A stretch of DNA of 59,305 nucleotides from an uncultured bacterium (GCA_902475545.1 CABRZP010000013.1:1-59305), one strand, 5' to 3'. Numbered from the stretch's first letter, positions 35,057-45,457 are shown. The notes: generated from the sequence alone by a model not told the origin. A program made the numbers and translations.

Positions 35057-37681
35057 CTACCTTAAATCTTTCATCTCAATTTTTAGATTTTCTTTTGAGC
35101 GTAAATCTCCGTCAACTATAACTCGGAATAACGATTCAATTTCACCTTTGCCAATTTTTATTGGCGGTATTTGTTTTATAGTTTCAAGGTTTGCATTTTT
35201 AGAACGTTCAATTCTAAAAAATATTTTATATAAAAACGATAGTGGAATTTTGAAAATTTTAATTTTTCTTTCCTCAGTTTTGTTATGTCTTCCCCATATA
35301 CACAGGCAAGTGTTTCCTGTATCAATGTTGTAATCACCATTTATAAATAATGATAGATAGTCACTTTGAGAGTATATTTTTGCATCTTTTACGCAGTCAT
35401 TGTGCAAAGTAAATGAGCCTGTTATATCTGATTCAAGAACAGCATGATTTGCAAAATCTATATTGGTAATTTTCGAAAGTGTTAATTTTACAGAGTTCAA
35501 AATTTTAAATTTTGAATCTTTTTTTAATATAAACTCTTTAGAACCAAGTTTTGGTAAATATCCGTCTTTAATTGCAAATACAGCATAAGCTAAAATGTCA
35601 TTTAATTTGTTTTTTGTAACTAAATGCAGAGTTGCGTATGCTGACCCTTTAACCTGATCCGGAAGATTGAATATTCTGGTAACGACTTCGTTGGAATCAA
35701 TATCAGATGCATAAAAATTTATATCAGAAGCATGTGATTTAACGTTGTATTTTCCTTTTGCCGATAAAATACCGCCAGCATAACCTGTTTGCGGAATAAT
35801 AAAGTTGACGATGTTGTTATCCATATTTCCTAAAATTCCAACATTATATAATTGGAATTTTCTGTTATATATTTCATCAACCAGAATTTTTCCGCTTTTA
35901 ATTTTTATATTAGGGAGATTGTGGGTTTTAGTCGAAACTTTTTGCTTTTGTTTATAATCGTTTTGTAATGTTTTTATATTCCCTCGTTGTACAATAAATT
36001 TTTTAAGATGAATGTCAATATTTTTGATAAATATTTCATCTTTAAATTTATTATTTGCAGTTAGTGCAAGATTAATTGGGGAATTAAAAAATGTTCCGCT
36101 GGAATTTAAATTTAATTCGTTATTTTTTATGAGAATATTAGCTTTGTCTAAAACTAAAAAGTCTTTATGATGAACGTTATATAATGTTATAAATCCGGTT
36201 AAAGTTTGAGTTGTAAAGACATATTTTACATCCGAAGCAAAAGTTCCTCCGCTCAAATAATTTTTTAAATATGGTTGAATAATTTCAAATGGCACTTTCC
36301 CGTTAGTTTTAAGGGTTAAATATGATGGTTTAAAGTGTCCTTTCACTTTTTCAAATAATCCGGTTCCGAAAAGGATTATTTGTGCATCGTTAATTGCATA
36401 TTCATAGTTTTTAATAGTTAATCTATTCCCTTGTTTAAGGGTTTTGACGGTAATTGTTCTGTTTTTATCATTGTTATCAAGATTTCCGTATTTTGATAAG
36501 ATATTACTGCCTTTATTGACTTTTAAAATATAATCAACAGAAACATTCCCCTTGTGATTATAATATTTAACAAGTGTGTCAGCATTTCCTATTATTTGAA
36601 TAATCGGAAAATATTTCTTTGAAAATTTGTTTGTCAGAACAGAATGTACACTGCCTTTGAGTTTTAAATCTTTTGTCGCCAATCCTGTTAAATAAAAATC
36701 TGTGTATACCGGTTCTGAGCCGAAAAAACCGTTAGTTTTTGCCGTAATATTTTTGTTTGAAAATTTAAAATCTGTGAATGGCAGATTTATAGGAATTTTA
36801 TAATCAAAGAATAATGCAGAGGCATCTTTAAGATAGCAGTTTCCGTAATATCTTCCGGATATAATATTCAAATTCACATCAATTTTACCGGATAGATTAT
36901 GAAAATTTTCAATAAAGTTTTTTTTGTTTGGATGTTTTATTTTATAAAAATATAAAAAAGTTTCTTTTAGTTCTCCTGCGTGCAAATCTTTCCCTGTCAT
37001 ATTTAGATTATCTATTGCTCCGTCTATGTTTAGTTTTGAGTTTTCCAGTTCAATAGATAGGTTTTTAAACTCTGGCTTTTGTGCAAAGAGTAAACTTCCG
37101 TTTCTGCCGATTAAAATGGGTGTTTTGGTATAGGGGGTTTTTATTTTGCCTAAAAAAGTTGTAATTATTTTTTTATCTTTTTTTTTTGAAGTGATATTTT
37201 CGAAAATAGCACTTGAATCTACGTTATCAAAACTTATATATACTTGATTTATATTAACCATAGGGTAGGATGAAAATGTAAAATCAAATTTTGAGGAGTT
37301 ATTTTTGTCTGATTTTAATTTTGTTTGAAGTCTGCCAAGATCAATAAATACTTCATCAATATCGATTTTTTTAGGTTTAGCAGATAATTGGTGAGATATA
37401 TATTGCCCATCGTTTATTTCGAATATATGATTATTATTTTCATCTATAAAGATTTGTTTTACCTTAAAATCGAATGATAAATTGGGATGAGATGAAAATT
37501 TTAGACCTTCAATTGAAACGGGCATTCCTATTTTAGAAGAAAGAATTTTTTCATATTTTTTTATCATAAATCCGGAATTCATAATTGGCGGAAGAATGAA
37601 TAAATATGATAAAAAGCATACTCCAGCAATAATAATTGGAGTTCCAAATAACCAGAAAATATGCTTTATTTTTAAGTTCAT
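35057..37681 (-). CDS. AsmA/TamB-like envelope protein (shorter of a pair)
   Basis: The protein has 874 residues. One N-terminal membrane helix (about 10-33) is followed by a long periplasmic body of short alternating beta strands. The opening IMNSGFMIKKYEKILSSKIG then SIEGLKF... resembles the conserved start of AsmA-like proteins. The C-terminal region has ESDITGSFTLHND and IDTGNTCLCIWGRHNK-like strands. The family (AsmA, TamB, YhdP) builds hydrophobic grooves that carry phospholipid between the inner and outer membranes. It starts 20 bases after its larger neighbour, so the two form an operon and probably act together. Role by family, not proven. Confidence 0.72.
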   Translation of the reverse strand: MNLKIKHIFWLFGTPIIIAGVCFLSYLFILPPIMNSGFMIKKYEKILSSKIGMPVSIEGLKFSSHPNLSFDFKVKQIFIDENNNHIFEINDGQYISHQLSAKPKKIDIDEVFIDLGRLQTKLKSDKNNSSKFDFTFSSYPMVNINQVYISFDNVDSSAIFENITSKKKDKKIITTFLGKIKTPYTKTPILIGRNGSLLFAQKPEFKNLSIELENSKLNIDGAIDNLNMTGKDLHAGELKETFLYFYKIKHPNKKNFIENFHNLSGKIDVNLNIISGRYYGNCYLKDASALFFDYKIPINLPFTDFKFSNKNITAKTNGFFGSEPVYTDFYLTGLATKDLKLKGSVHSVLTNKFSKKYFPIIQIIGNADTLVKYYNHKGNVSVDYILKVNKGSNILSKYGNLDNNDKNRTITVKTLKQGNRLTIKNYEYAINDAQIILFGTGLFEKVKGHFKPSYLTLKTNGKVPFEIIQPYLKNYLSGGTFASDVKYVFTTQTLTGFITLYNVHHKDFLVLDKANILIKNNELNLNSSGTFFNSPINLALTANNKFKDEIFIKNIDIHLKKFIVQRGNIKTLQNDYKQKQKVSTKTHNLPNIKIKSGKILVDEIYNRKFQLYNVGILGNMDNNIVNFIIPQTGYAGGILSAKGKYNVKSHASDINFYASDIDSNEVVTRIFNLPDQVKGSAYATLHLVTKNKLNDILAYAVFAIKDGYLPKLGSKEFILKKDSKFKILNSVKLTLSKITNIDFANHAVLESDITGSFTLHNDCVKDAKIYSQSDYLSLFINGDYNIDTGNTCLCIWGRHNKTEERKIKIFKIPLSFLYKIFFRIERSKNANLETIKQIPPIKIGKGEIESLFRVIVDGDLRSKENLKIEMKDLR

Positions 37682-37701
37682 AATGTTATATTACCATAAA
37701 T

Positions 37702-40700
37702 TTATTTTTTTAATTTTGATTTAACTTTTTTTAGTATGGTATTATTATTTACCTGCTCTGATTGTTCAATTTTTTGTTGTGACGGAGAGGTTTGTTCCTG
37801 TCTTAATTTGATTAGTTCCTCAACAGATAAATTTTCTTCCCCTTCCAGAGGTACCGGTAATGTGTCTACAAAATCTTTGGCACTTTGTATCTCTGAATCA
37901 AGAGCAAGCCATTTAAAAGATTTTATCATTTTTAATGGTTTTCTGGTATCGCCTCGTAATACAATTTGGAATTTAGTTGCATTTTCATCAGAACGATCTT
38001 TCGCCAGTTGCGGTATCGCCTTCATCTCTTCTTCGGATACAGATTGACAGAATATTGCAAATGTTTTTGCGGCAACAATATTTAATCCGGGGGTGTTTTT
38101 TACTAAGTTTATAGGATTAATATTTGATAATGGTCCAAGTTTATCTGAAAATGCTGAGGCTAATTTACCTCTTAATTTCATATCTGCACTGTTATCTAAC
38201 AAATTGAGTTTACCTGCAATATAAATAGACATAACATTTCCTTGTGATTTTATTGGTTCAATATTTGCCAATCCATCTTTAAATGTTAAATGTCCGTATA
38301 AGTTATTAAAGTGAGCTGTATCTATAGTTACAAGGTTTGTGATAATAGAGCCGACTGCAGATGAGAAAAATGCGTTTTCTCTGATGTTCTCCGCCATTAA
38401 AAAGTTTTCAAATTTTCCGAATGGTCCGAGTGTTCCGTCTTGTATATTAAAATCAACAAATCCTTTGAGTGTTTTCATTTGTTCTTCATAAGAAGTGCCT
38501 TTTAAGGATAAATCAGCAATGAAATTCATATTTCCTGTTAAGGTATCCTTCATTTGCATTGCATCAGCCAGAACTTTTTCGATGTCAAAATCGAGACCTT
38601 TCAATCTCATTTTTAGTTCTGTAGTAATGAGATTCATTGCGGCGTTACCTGTAACAATTCCGCCCAGAGGTCTAGTTTTAATATTATTAACGTGTAAAAT
38701 ATTATTCTTTAAAAATAATTTTCCTGTTGTGTTATTTGCAATAATATCTCCGGTTTTAATTTTATCAAATTTAAACGAGCCGTTTTTAATTTCTAAAGGA
38801 ATATTTGCGTTATTGTGTGAATTGTTAGTATTAGCGGATGAAGTTTTTGGCAGTGTTGTCATTAATGAGTTTGAAACTTCCATTAGTTTGTCAATATTGA
38901 TAAATCTTGAATTGATTTTAATATCGGACATTATCATTTTAGAAATTAATTCAAGGTTAGTAGTGGCGGAAATATTGAAATCTGAACCATTAGCATCTAC
39001 ATCATTTATGCCGATGTTGATATTTTTTGTTGCAAGCTGGATAAATGCGTGTCTGATAGCTGTATGTATTTCAGGTATTTCAATATCTCTTACATCTATA
39101 TGACCGTTTATTTTTGGGTTAGAAATCTTTCCAAATGCAAAAATATTACCGCTTGTTGAAAATTTTGATTTTTTAAATATACATATTGAACCATTTAACT
39201 TTTTAGATATTGATATTTTTAATAAATTAATAAACGGTTCGGTTGAGATTGAAGAAATAATTCCTCGAATTTCAACAATGGGATTTGCTCCTGCTAAATT
39301 TTTATACAATTTATTGCTAAATCCTGAAGTCGGTGATGTTGTATATATTCCGGACTTGTTAATTTTTAATGTGTCATTGTTATTTACAAGAATTAATTGA
39401 AATAAAGTATGTTTTCCGACAAGTTCATTAATTGTAATTGGTGTAATATAATTTTTAGCATCTGTTTTAGCTTGAACTATTAGTTTTTGTCTGTTGTTTT
39501 TCCCGTCAAGTTTAACTTTAACCGGAATAGTTCCTTTTATATCGAAATAAGGAAGGGCTTCTTTGCCCATAAATATTGCAATATCAGATGCTGCAAGTCT
39601 GCCGTCTGCAAATAATTTGGTCTCTGGGTTTGTAATATAATTTTTTACTGTAGCATTAAGTTTAAAAATTGAATTTTTGTTTATCTTAATGGAAGATTCA
39701 TTTGTCGAGATTGTTTTATTGTCAATATTTGCTTCAAACAAATCATCTGAGATAACAGCATTAGTTTGCGGTAATGTGAATTTAAATCCTGTATTAACAA
39801 GTTTTCCTCGAATTTTTCCTGCATAATTTGCTATTCCGAAATGTGCAGTTTTATTAGCAAGTACAAATGTTCCTGCTTTATCTTTGAAGGTAAAATTGTT
39901 TAAATCAGCTTTTAAAATTGCGGCGATATCTTTTATTTCGCCTGTAACCTTTGAGTCTATGCTAAGATTTCCTGATACTAAATCAAATTTTTGTTTTATA
40001 TTTCGAGGTGCAAATACTTGGTATAGTCCGCTGAGTGGAATTTTATCCCCGACAATATTGAAGTTTGCAATTGAATTTGAATCAATTTTTCCTGATATAT
40101 CCAGCGGGTGGTTGTTTATTAAAATATGAGTGTTCTGGACTTTAAATATATTATTATCAAAGAATAAGTTTGCGTGAATATCATTGAATAATAGTCCAAT
40201 ATTTTTATCAGAAATATTTCCGTCTCTAATTATAATTTTACCAGCAGAAATTATATCGCTGAAATCAGTTTTAAAATGTGCGTTAGATAACATGTAGCCG
40301 GAGGCTGTAATATTACCCAAATCATTTTGTATATGGATTGTATCAAGATAAGCTTTTGTAATATTTAAAATGTTGGAAAAATGTACTTGTGGAGATTTTA
40401 AAAATATATCTATATACGGATTTTTGCCATAATCAATATTACCGGTTAAATTGATATACTCTTTATCTGTAACATAAATATTAGTATCAATTTCTGTATA
40501 ATAATCTTTAGCTTTTAATTTAAAATATGATTCAGGAAGTTGTAAACCTGCAAGATTCATTGTTGTGTTTTCAATGTTTGCATAGCCGTTCATTTTGATT
40601 TTTTTGTCATTTTTATCCTGTCTGATTTTTAATTTTGTGTTTATATTAGATTTTAAATTATATTTTCTGTATTCAGAAACCGGATTTGTAAACGGTAATG

Positions 40701-41448
40701 CAAATATAGCTTCGTCATCTTCCTGTTCGGTTTCCTGAGGTGAAAATTCGGGTATAAAAGTATCAATATCAATATTAGCTGTAATATTTGTATTATTGTC
40801 GCTGAATAGTTTTGCTTCAGTTTTTAATTTCGCGGATTTACCGTTAAAATAACCTATTTTTAATTCATCACCTTTTAATGCAAGATGGTGTTTTGCAGAT
40901 GTATCATTTATTACTGCTTTATAATTATTTAGTTTTAAGTTTGGAATATAAAGTTTTATTTTAGCAGGGTCGATTGGTAATTCTGCTTGATTTTCTTCTA
41001 TTCTGGTATTGTTTTCTAAACGTTCTTTTCTTTGTTTATTTACCAGATTTTCATATACTTTTGCAACTTTAAATTGTTGACTGTCTTCAATTTCTATATT
41101 TAATTTTGGAGAGTTAATTTCTGCACAAGTTACTTTGATATTCAACCATAATAAACTCGGTAAAAAGATTTTACCTTTTGCAGATTTTGCAAAGAAAATA
41201 GTACTGTTATCCGGTAACTTTACTGAAATGTTTTTGGCTTTTATTCCGCCTTCCAGCCAAGGAGAGGTTATTACTTCAACTTTATCAAAATCCAGTGTTA
41301 AATCTGTATTATCTTTTATTAATTTTTGTATTTGTGGTTTGTAAACATTTAAGTCAATAGTTTTTGGGATAATGAATAAAAATGCAATGTATAATAATAG
41401 GACAATTCCAAGTAATATATACCCTGAAATCTTTAGAATATGTTTCAT
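37702..41448 (-). CDS. AsmA-like envelope protein (larger of a pair)
   Basis: The protein has 1248 residues. An N-terminal membrane helix (about 7-29) is followed by IDLNVYKPQIQKLIKDNTDL, the usual AsmA opening. A long beta-rich periplasmic body leads to the AsmA C-terminal domain (about 965-1160), including LTGNMNFIADLSLKGTSYEE, LKGFVDFNIQDGTLGPFGK and NVMSIYIAGKLNLLDNSADM. The tail is polar (Gln/Glu/Lys). AGAGAGG precedes the ATG. It is the first gene of a two-gene operon and is divergent from the TolC fusion gene (188 bases). Inferred role: lipid transfer or outer-membrane assembly. Confidence 0.82.
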   Translation of the reverse strand: MKHILKISGYILLGIVLLLYIAFLFIIPKTIDLNVYKPQIQKLIKDNTDLTLDFDKVEVITSPWLEGGIKAKNISVKLPDNSTIFFAKSAKGKIFLPSLLWLNIKVTCAEINSPKLNIEIEDSQQFKVAKVYENLVNKQRKERLENNTRIEENQAELPIDPAKIKLYIPNLKLNNYKAVINDTSAKHHLALKGDELKIGYFNGKSAKLKTEAKLFSDNNTNITANIDIDTFIPEFSPQETEQEDDEAIFALPFTNPVSEYRKYNLKSNINTKLKIRQDKNDKKIKMNGYANIENTTMNLAGLQLPESYFKLKAKDYYTEIDTNIYVTDKEYINLTGNIDYGKNPYIDIFLKSPQVHFSNILNITKAYLDTIHIQNDLGNITASGYMLSNAHFKTDFSDIISAGKIIIRDGNISDKNIGLLFNDIHANLFFDNNIFKVQNTHILINNHPLDISGKIDSNSIANFNIVGDKIPLSGLYQVFAPRNIKQKFDLVSGNLSIDSKVTGEIKDIAAILKADLNNFTFKDKAGTFVLANKTAHFGIANYAGKIRGKLVNTGFKFTLPQTNAVISDDLFEANIDNKTISTNESSIKINKNSIFKLNATVKNYITNPETKLFADGRLAASDIAIFMGKEALPYFDIKGTIPVKVKLDGKNNRQKLIVQAKTDAKNYITPITINELVGKHTLFQLILVNNNDTLKINKSGIYTTSPTSGFSNKLYKNLAGANPIVEIRGIISSISTEPFINLLKISISKKLNGSICIFKKSKFSTSGNIFAFGKISNPKINGHIDVRDIEIPEIHTAIRHAFIQLATKNINIGINDVDANGSDFNISATTNLELISKMIMSDIKINSRFINIDKLMEVSNSLMTTLPKTSSANTNNSHNNANIPLEIKNGSFKFDKIKTGDIIANNTTGKLFLKNNILHVNNIKTRPLGGIVTGNAAMNLITTELKMRLKGLDFDIEKVLADAMQMKDTLTGNMNFIADLSLKGTSYEEQMKTLKGFVDFNIQDGTLGPFGKFENFLMAENIRENAFFSSAVGSIITNLVTIDTAHFNNLYGHLTFKDGLANIEPIKSQGNVMSIYIAGKLNLLDNSADMKLRGKLASAFSDKLGPLSNINPINLVKNTPGLNIVAAKTFAIFCQSVSEEEMKAIPQLAKDRSDENATKFQIVLRGDTRKPLKMIKSFKWLALDSEIQSAKDFVDTLPVPLEGEENLSVEELIKLRQEQTSPSQQKIEQSEQVNNNTILKKVKSKLKK

Positions 41449-41636
41449 AATAACCTCTCTGAATCCTCTGTTTATCTTTAAATTATAAGCTAAATATATA
41501 CATAATTTTCATTAGTATAGAAAAGGTTAATAAATGTTTACTATATATTTTGACATATCTTATTTTTACTGTTAAACTTGTTTTAAAGATTTAGTGTTTA
41601 TTTAGTGAAAATATTATTAGATTAGGAGTTAGGGAA

Positions 41637-44063
41637 ATGAAGAGGTTTATCAGTTCAGTACTGTCATTAGTACTATTGTTTGCATTTAGTGGTGCAGGTT
41701 TTGCAATAACAGAAGTTCCGAATGCCAAAAAGGCTATTCAGGCATCTCCAAATGCAAGAACAGTAGAGCTTGCATTCGTATTTGACGGTCCGTCAGATAA
41801 AAATCCGGAAGTTTTAAAGGTATTTCAACAAACAATTACAAAATCATTGCTTCCGGATTATAAAGCTGTATTTCCGCAAGATTTGGTTTTTACAGGTGAT
41901 TGGAGTGAAAAGGGTGCAAATGCAGCTTCTGACAAGGCTCTTTCTTCCCGTGCGTTTATGGTAATTTCCCTAGGTTATATGTCTAGCATGTATTACGCAG
42001 ATAAAAAGAATAAAAATAAGTATGTTATTACTATTGATCAGTATGGTTTGAGAGATTTTGGCGATAAGTTTTTTAATCCTGTTCAACAATCTGTAAATGA
42101 TTTTGTTCTATTTAAAAAACTTGTTCCAAATCAGAAAAAAGCTGCAATTTTAATGAATGAAAATTTTTATAAAACAAGAAATAATTGGAATACTACAATT
42201 TCAAAAAAATTAAAAGAGAAAAATTGTGATTTGGATTATGTTGTAATTCCAGTAAATTCTGATATTAAAACAGTTGTTTCAAAAATACCTAAAGATGCTG
42301 ATTCTGTCTTTGTAACTCCGTTATTTAATATAACAACCGCTCAAAGAAAAGATTTATATAAATACATAAATGAACGAAAATTACCGACATTTTCTTCTGT
42401 CGGCAGGGAAGATGTTGACTTAGGAGCGATGCTTGGAACTTCAACCTTTGATGTTGATAAAAAGATTGCAGAAGCAACCTCTTTTAATATTCATGGTGTT
42501 TTGCATGGTGCTGCTGTGAAAAATGAAAAAATTCCATTCTATGATGATAAAGTTATTTTCTTTAATTCAGATACCGCAGAAGCTGTCGGTTATACTGCAC
42601 CGTTAAGACTTTTAAATAATGCCGAAGTGATTTCTCATAAAGAACTTCCAAAATATGATTTAACTTATATTTTGAATACTTTAGAAGATAACAACCTCGA
42701 TATTGCCCGTAAAAAATTCCTGATTTCAGCAGCAAGAAGAGCTACAACGAGTGCATATTTAAGATACTTGCCGACATTAAGGCTAGACTTAGGACATCAA
42801 TCTTATAATGATGGTTACGCTAATTCTTATTCAAATATTCCAACCAGAGTAGGGCAGTTTACGGTCGCAATGGATCAGGTAATATATTCTCCTGACTTGG
42901 TTACAAATATTATTGTAAAACATAAAAAGTTAAAGTTTGATAAAGCGGAAAAAGCCTTGACTGAGGCAACTGTTGGTTTAGATACCGGTATTTTATACAT
43001 TGATATGTTAATGCTTGAAAATATGATAGCCGTTCAGGATGAATATGTTCAAGAAACTCGTGAAAATCTTGCAATAGCCAGAGTTAGAGAAAAAACAGGC
43101 AAGTGTGGCAATGAAGAAATTTTACGCTGGGCAGGAGAGGTTAGTGAAGCTGAGAAAAAACTTCTTAGTATGAAGGCTGATTACAAAAATATTAAAATTA
43201 TGATTAACAAATTATTGTATAAAGATCAAAAAGAAGATTTTGTTCTTGTACCTTTAACTGCAAGTGACCCTGCGTTCTTCACCTCTGATCTTCATATTAT
43301 TGATCATGTGAGAGATCCGCAAAAGTTAGGCAAATTTACTGATATGCTGGTTAATGAAGTCATTTATCTTGCTCCTGAAACTACAAAATTAAAAGCTGCA
43401 ATTGCTATGAAAAAGGCAGAAATGTCTAATTATGCACAAAAATTTGTAATGCCTAACGCTATGTTATCTTTAGAATACGGAACACAATTTGATAGAAATC
43501 TTCCGTATGAGAGAGAAGGTAATCTTCAAATGGCACCGACATATTTATCTACCGGCGGAATGTTGGGTACTCCATGGTTAGGACTGGACAAGCATTCTAC
43601 CCGTGTTATGGTTGCAGCACAATGGAAGCCGATAGAAGGCGGTACAAAGATTGCTGAAATTGCAAGATGTAAAGCTGAATTGAATGAATTAAAAGCCTAT
43701 CTGGAACAGGTAAATACAGAATTAGAAATGACAGTTCGAGAAGTTGTTAACCGTGCAATCGCAAAATATTTTATTATTGAAAAATCATATAAAGCTATGT
43801 TTGCAGAAGCTGAAAACTATCAAATGGTTAAAAACAAATATTTAATGGGGCAAGCTCCTATCAATCAGATTGCAGATGCACAGCATTTATATTTTACAGC
43901 TAAAATAGATGCAATGAATTCTCAATATGAATTCTTTAAGGAACTGATGTGGGTACAAAGAGGGCTTGTATCTGTTAATTGGACAAAAGCCAATGACAGA
44001 GCAAAAAAATGGATAAAAGGAATTCCTGATATTCTCCCTGCTGAAGAAGATTTTTCATTATAA
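41637..44063 (+). CDS. Fusion of ABC substrate-binding-like domain and TolC-like channel
   Basis: The protein has 808 residues. A signal peptide (about 1-23) is followed by a periplasmic-binding-protein-like domain (about 40-325) resembling the ABC_sub_bind family. Alternating segments such as VELAFVFDGPSDKNPEVLK, KAAILMNENFYKTRNNW and DADSVFVTPLFNITTAQRK are seen. A TolC/OEP-like helical region (about 335-790) follows, with IARKKFLISAARRATTSAYL, RYLPTLRLDLGHQSYNDGY, and later YLMGQAPINQIADAQHLYF. Such a chimera puts a ligand-binding fold on an outer-membrane channel. aggagttaggga precedes the ATG. A strong terminator follows. Divergent from the AsmA pair. Confidence 0.75.
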   Translation: MKRFISSVLSLVLLFAFSGAGFAITEVPNAKKAIQASPNARTVELAFVFDGPSDKNPEVLKVFQQTITKSLLPDYKAVFPQDLVFTGDWSEKGANAASDKALSSRAFMVISLGYMSSMYYADKKNKNKYVITIDQYGLRDFGDKFFNPVQQSVNDFVLFKKLVPNQKKAAILMNENFYKTRNNWNTTISKKLKEKNCDLDYVVIPVNSDIKTVVSKIPKDADSVFVTPLFNITTAQRKDLYKYINERKLPTFSSVGREDVDLGAMLGTSTFDVDKKIAEATSFNIHGVLHGAAVKNEKIPFYDDKVIFFNSDTAEAVGYTAPLRLLNNAEVISHKELPKYDLTYILNTLEDNNLDIARKKFLISAARRATTSAYLRYLPTLRLDLGHQSYNDGYANSYSNIPTRVGQFTVAMDQVIYSPDLVTNIIVKHKKLKFDKAEKALTEATVGLDTGILYIDMLMLENMIAVQDEYVQETRENLAIARVREKTGKCGNEEILRWAGEVSEAEKKLLSMKADYKNIKIMINKLLYKDQKEDFVLVPLTASDPAFFTSDLHIIDHVRDPQKLGKFTDMLVNEVIYLAPETTKLKAAIAMKKAEMSNYAQKFVMPNAMLSLEYGTQFDRNLPYEREGNLQMAPTYLSTGGMLGTPWLGLDKHSTRVMVAAQWKPIEGGTKIAEIARCKAELNELKAYLEQVNTELEMTVREVVNRAIAKYFIIEKSYKAMFAEAENYQMVKNKYLMGQAPINQIADAQHLYFTAKIDAMNSQYEFFKELMWVQRGLVSVNWTKANDRAKKWIKGIPDILPAEEDFSL

Positions 44064-44071
44064 CGGGGATC

Positions 44072-44111
44072 TAATAAAAAAAAGAGGGTTTTAACCCTCT
44101 TTTTTTTATTA
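44072..44111. terminator. Bidirectional terminator touching the tRNA-Met 3' end
   Basis: A 40-base near-perfect palindrome (taataaaaaaaagagggtt and complement) ends inside the acceptor stem of the minus-strand tRNA. It can end both the fusion gene and the tRNA transcript. Confidence 0.85.
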
Positions 44112-44183
44112 GCAAGGGAGAGACTCGAACTCTCGACCTCTCGGGTATGAGCCGAACGCTCTAGCCAGCTGAGCTACCTTGCC
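44110..44183 (-). tRNA. tRNA with CAU anticodon (elongator Met, or Ile2)
   Basis: A full cloverleaf includes acceptor GGCAAGG/CCTTGCT with a G1-U72 pair, D-arm TAGCTCAGCTGGCTAGAGC, anticodon loop CTCATAC and T-arm GAGAG-TTCGAGT-CTCTC. CCA is not encoded, unlike the tRNA-Ser and tRNA-Glu here. Loop position 38 is C. The lysidine-modified tRNA-Ile2 shares this anticodon and cannot be excluded. Confidence 0.85.
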
Positions 44184-44273
44184 ATACTCGTTTTCCTATT
44201 GTTTTCCAACGGTTTATAACCGAATACGTTTATTCTTACACGAATATAAAATTTTTTCAAGTGTTTTTTCAAT

Positions 44274-44305
44274 AAAAATCCTCAATAATTTTATTGAGGA
44301 TTTTT
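44274..44305 (-). terminator. Terminator of the parvulin gene
   Basis: Arms of 14 bp (aaaaatcctcaata and complement) enclose attt. The hairpin begins 4 bases past the stop codon on the minus strand and is T-rich at its end. Confidence 0.85.
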
Positions 44306-44308
44306 TTG

Positions 44309-44680
44309 TTATCTTTTTGCTGTTGTTTTGATTATGTGCCATCCAAATTTTGTACCGACCGGATCTGAGATTTGGTCTATTTTCTGGTCAAATGCAACGT
44401 CTGCAAATGGTTGGACCATTTGTTTTCGATTAAAGAAGCCTAAATCGCCGCCGTATTGTCCTGAAGGGCACAATGAATATTGTCTTGCGGCATCTTCAAA
44501 TGTTATTGTTCCTTTTTCTATGTCTTTTTTTAACTGTACAGCTTCCTGTCTGGTTTTTACAAGAATATGACTTGCTCTGACTTCATGTATATCAAGATTA
44601 GGGTTAAGAAAATTTGCATAAGAACCTAATCCTGTAAAGAGTATTGCGATTGCCATAAATAATTTTATAATTGTTTTCAT
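44309..44680 (-). CDS. Exported single-domain parvulin peptidyl-prolyl isomerase
   Basis: The protein has 123 residues. A signal peptide (about 1-22) is followed by one complete PpiC-type rotamase domain (about 34-122) with ASHILVKT, GGDLGFF, MVQPFADVAF and FGWHIIK. It catalyses cis-trans isomerisation at proline and probably assists outer-membrane protein folding in the periplasm. It has no SurA/PrsA-like chaperone domain. AAAGGAGG precedes the ATG. Its own terminator follows. The secreted hypothetical gene lies 50 bases upstream on the same strand. Confidence 0.88.
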   Translation of the reverse strand: MKTIIKLFMAIAILFTGLGSYANFLNPNLDIHEVRASHILVKTRQEAVQLKKDIEKGTITFEDAARQYSLCPSGQYGGDLGFFNRKQMVQPFADVAFDQKIDQISDPVGTKFGWHIIKTTAKR

Positions 44681-44730
44681 TATTCCTCCTTTATAACGTT
44701 ATTGTAGTACAACTTCTTTTAAAAACAATA

Positions 44731-45372
44731 CTACAGTTGGATTGAACGTAATACAAAATAATACCTGTAATTTCCCCAGTAAACTATTATTGATACGAAA
44801 CTGTTGTCTAAATCAGATGCCTCTAAATATGTGTCAGGAATAGGTTCTCTTTTGGAACTCTTGAATTTGTTACCTACAAATTTTAAGGCTTTTTCTCTGA
44901 TTCTTTGTGTTCTGGTAAGTTTAATTTGTGGTAAGTTATTTTTATAAAAGTCTAATGGTACCATTTCTTTTTTGTAGCAAGGTATAATATATTTTACCCT
45001 GCCGGCTTGTTTGAATAATATGTACCATGCATCTTTGTGTTCTCTTGGGGTTAATAGATAATATCCAGGTTCAATTGCTACAGATTTAAAGTATAGAGGC
45101 GAGGTTAATCTGAAAAGCGGATATGGTGACCATGTTGAATTCAGTATATCTTGATATTCTCCCGGATCTATGTTGTGAACATATTTAAATTCAGGAACCG
45201 GCATATCTCTGTACATTTGTTCAATATCTATTTCTCCAGAGTATTCATCGTCTGCGATTTCTTGAGCATTCACATCTTCTGGGTAAGATGCAGCTTGTTC
45301 TTCTGCGTTCACTGAATTGATACAGAATGTGGAAAATATAATAATTAAAATTGTAATTATGTATTTTTTCAT
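44731..45372 (-). CDS. Secreted protein of unknown function
   Basis: The protein has 213 residues. A signal peptide (about 1-23, ending VNA) is followed by an acidic stretch (about 24-60) and a soluble, tyrosine-rich domain. YPLFRLTSPLYFKSVAIEPG, PREHKDAWYILFKQAG and FVSIIVYWGNYRYYFVLR look like beta strands. No family recognised. It lies upstream of the parvulin gene on the same strand, so the two may be co-transcribed. Confidence 0.75.
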   Translation of the reverse strand: MKKYIITILIIIFSTFCINSVNAEEQAASYPEDVNAQEIADDEYSGEIDIEQMYRDMPVPEFKYVHNIDPGEYQDILNSTWSPYPLFRLTSPLYFKSVAIEPGYYLLTPREHKDAWYILFKQAGRVKYIIPCYKKEMVPLDFYKNNLPQIKLTRTQRIREKALKFVGNKFKSSKREPIPDTYLEASDLDNSFVSIIVYWGNYRYYFVLRSIQL

Positions 45373-45457
45373 ATTTCAATTTTAATATTATTTTGTCTAA
45401 AATCAATCATTCTAATAATTGATAGCAAAAAATATTTTTATGAGGTTTAAAAATAAC

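Noticed and set aside
37736..41344. Plus-strand frames inside the AsmA-like genes, up to 202 codons
   Set aside because: Antisense shadows with hydrophobic low-complexity content, no ribosome-binding sites, and both AsmA-like proteins are clear.
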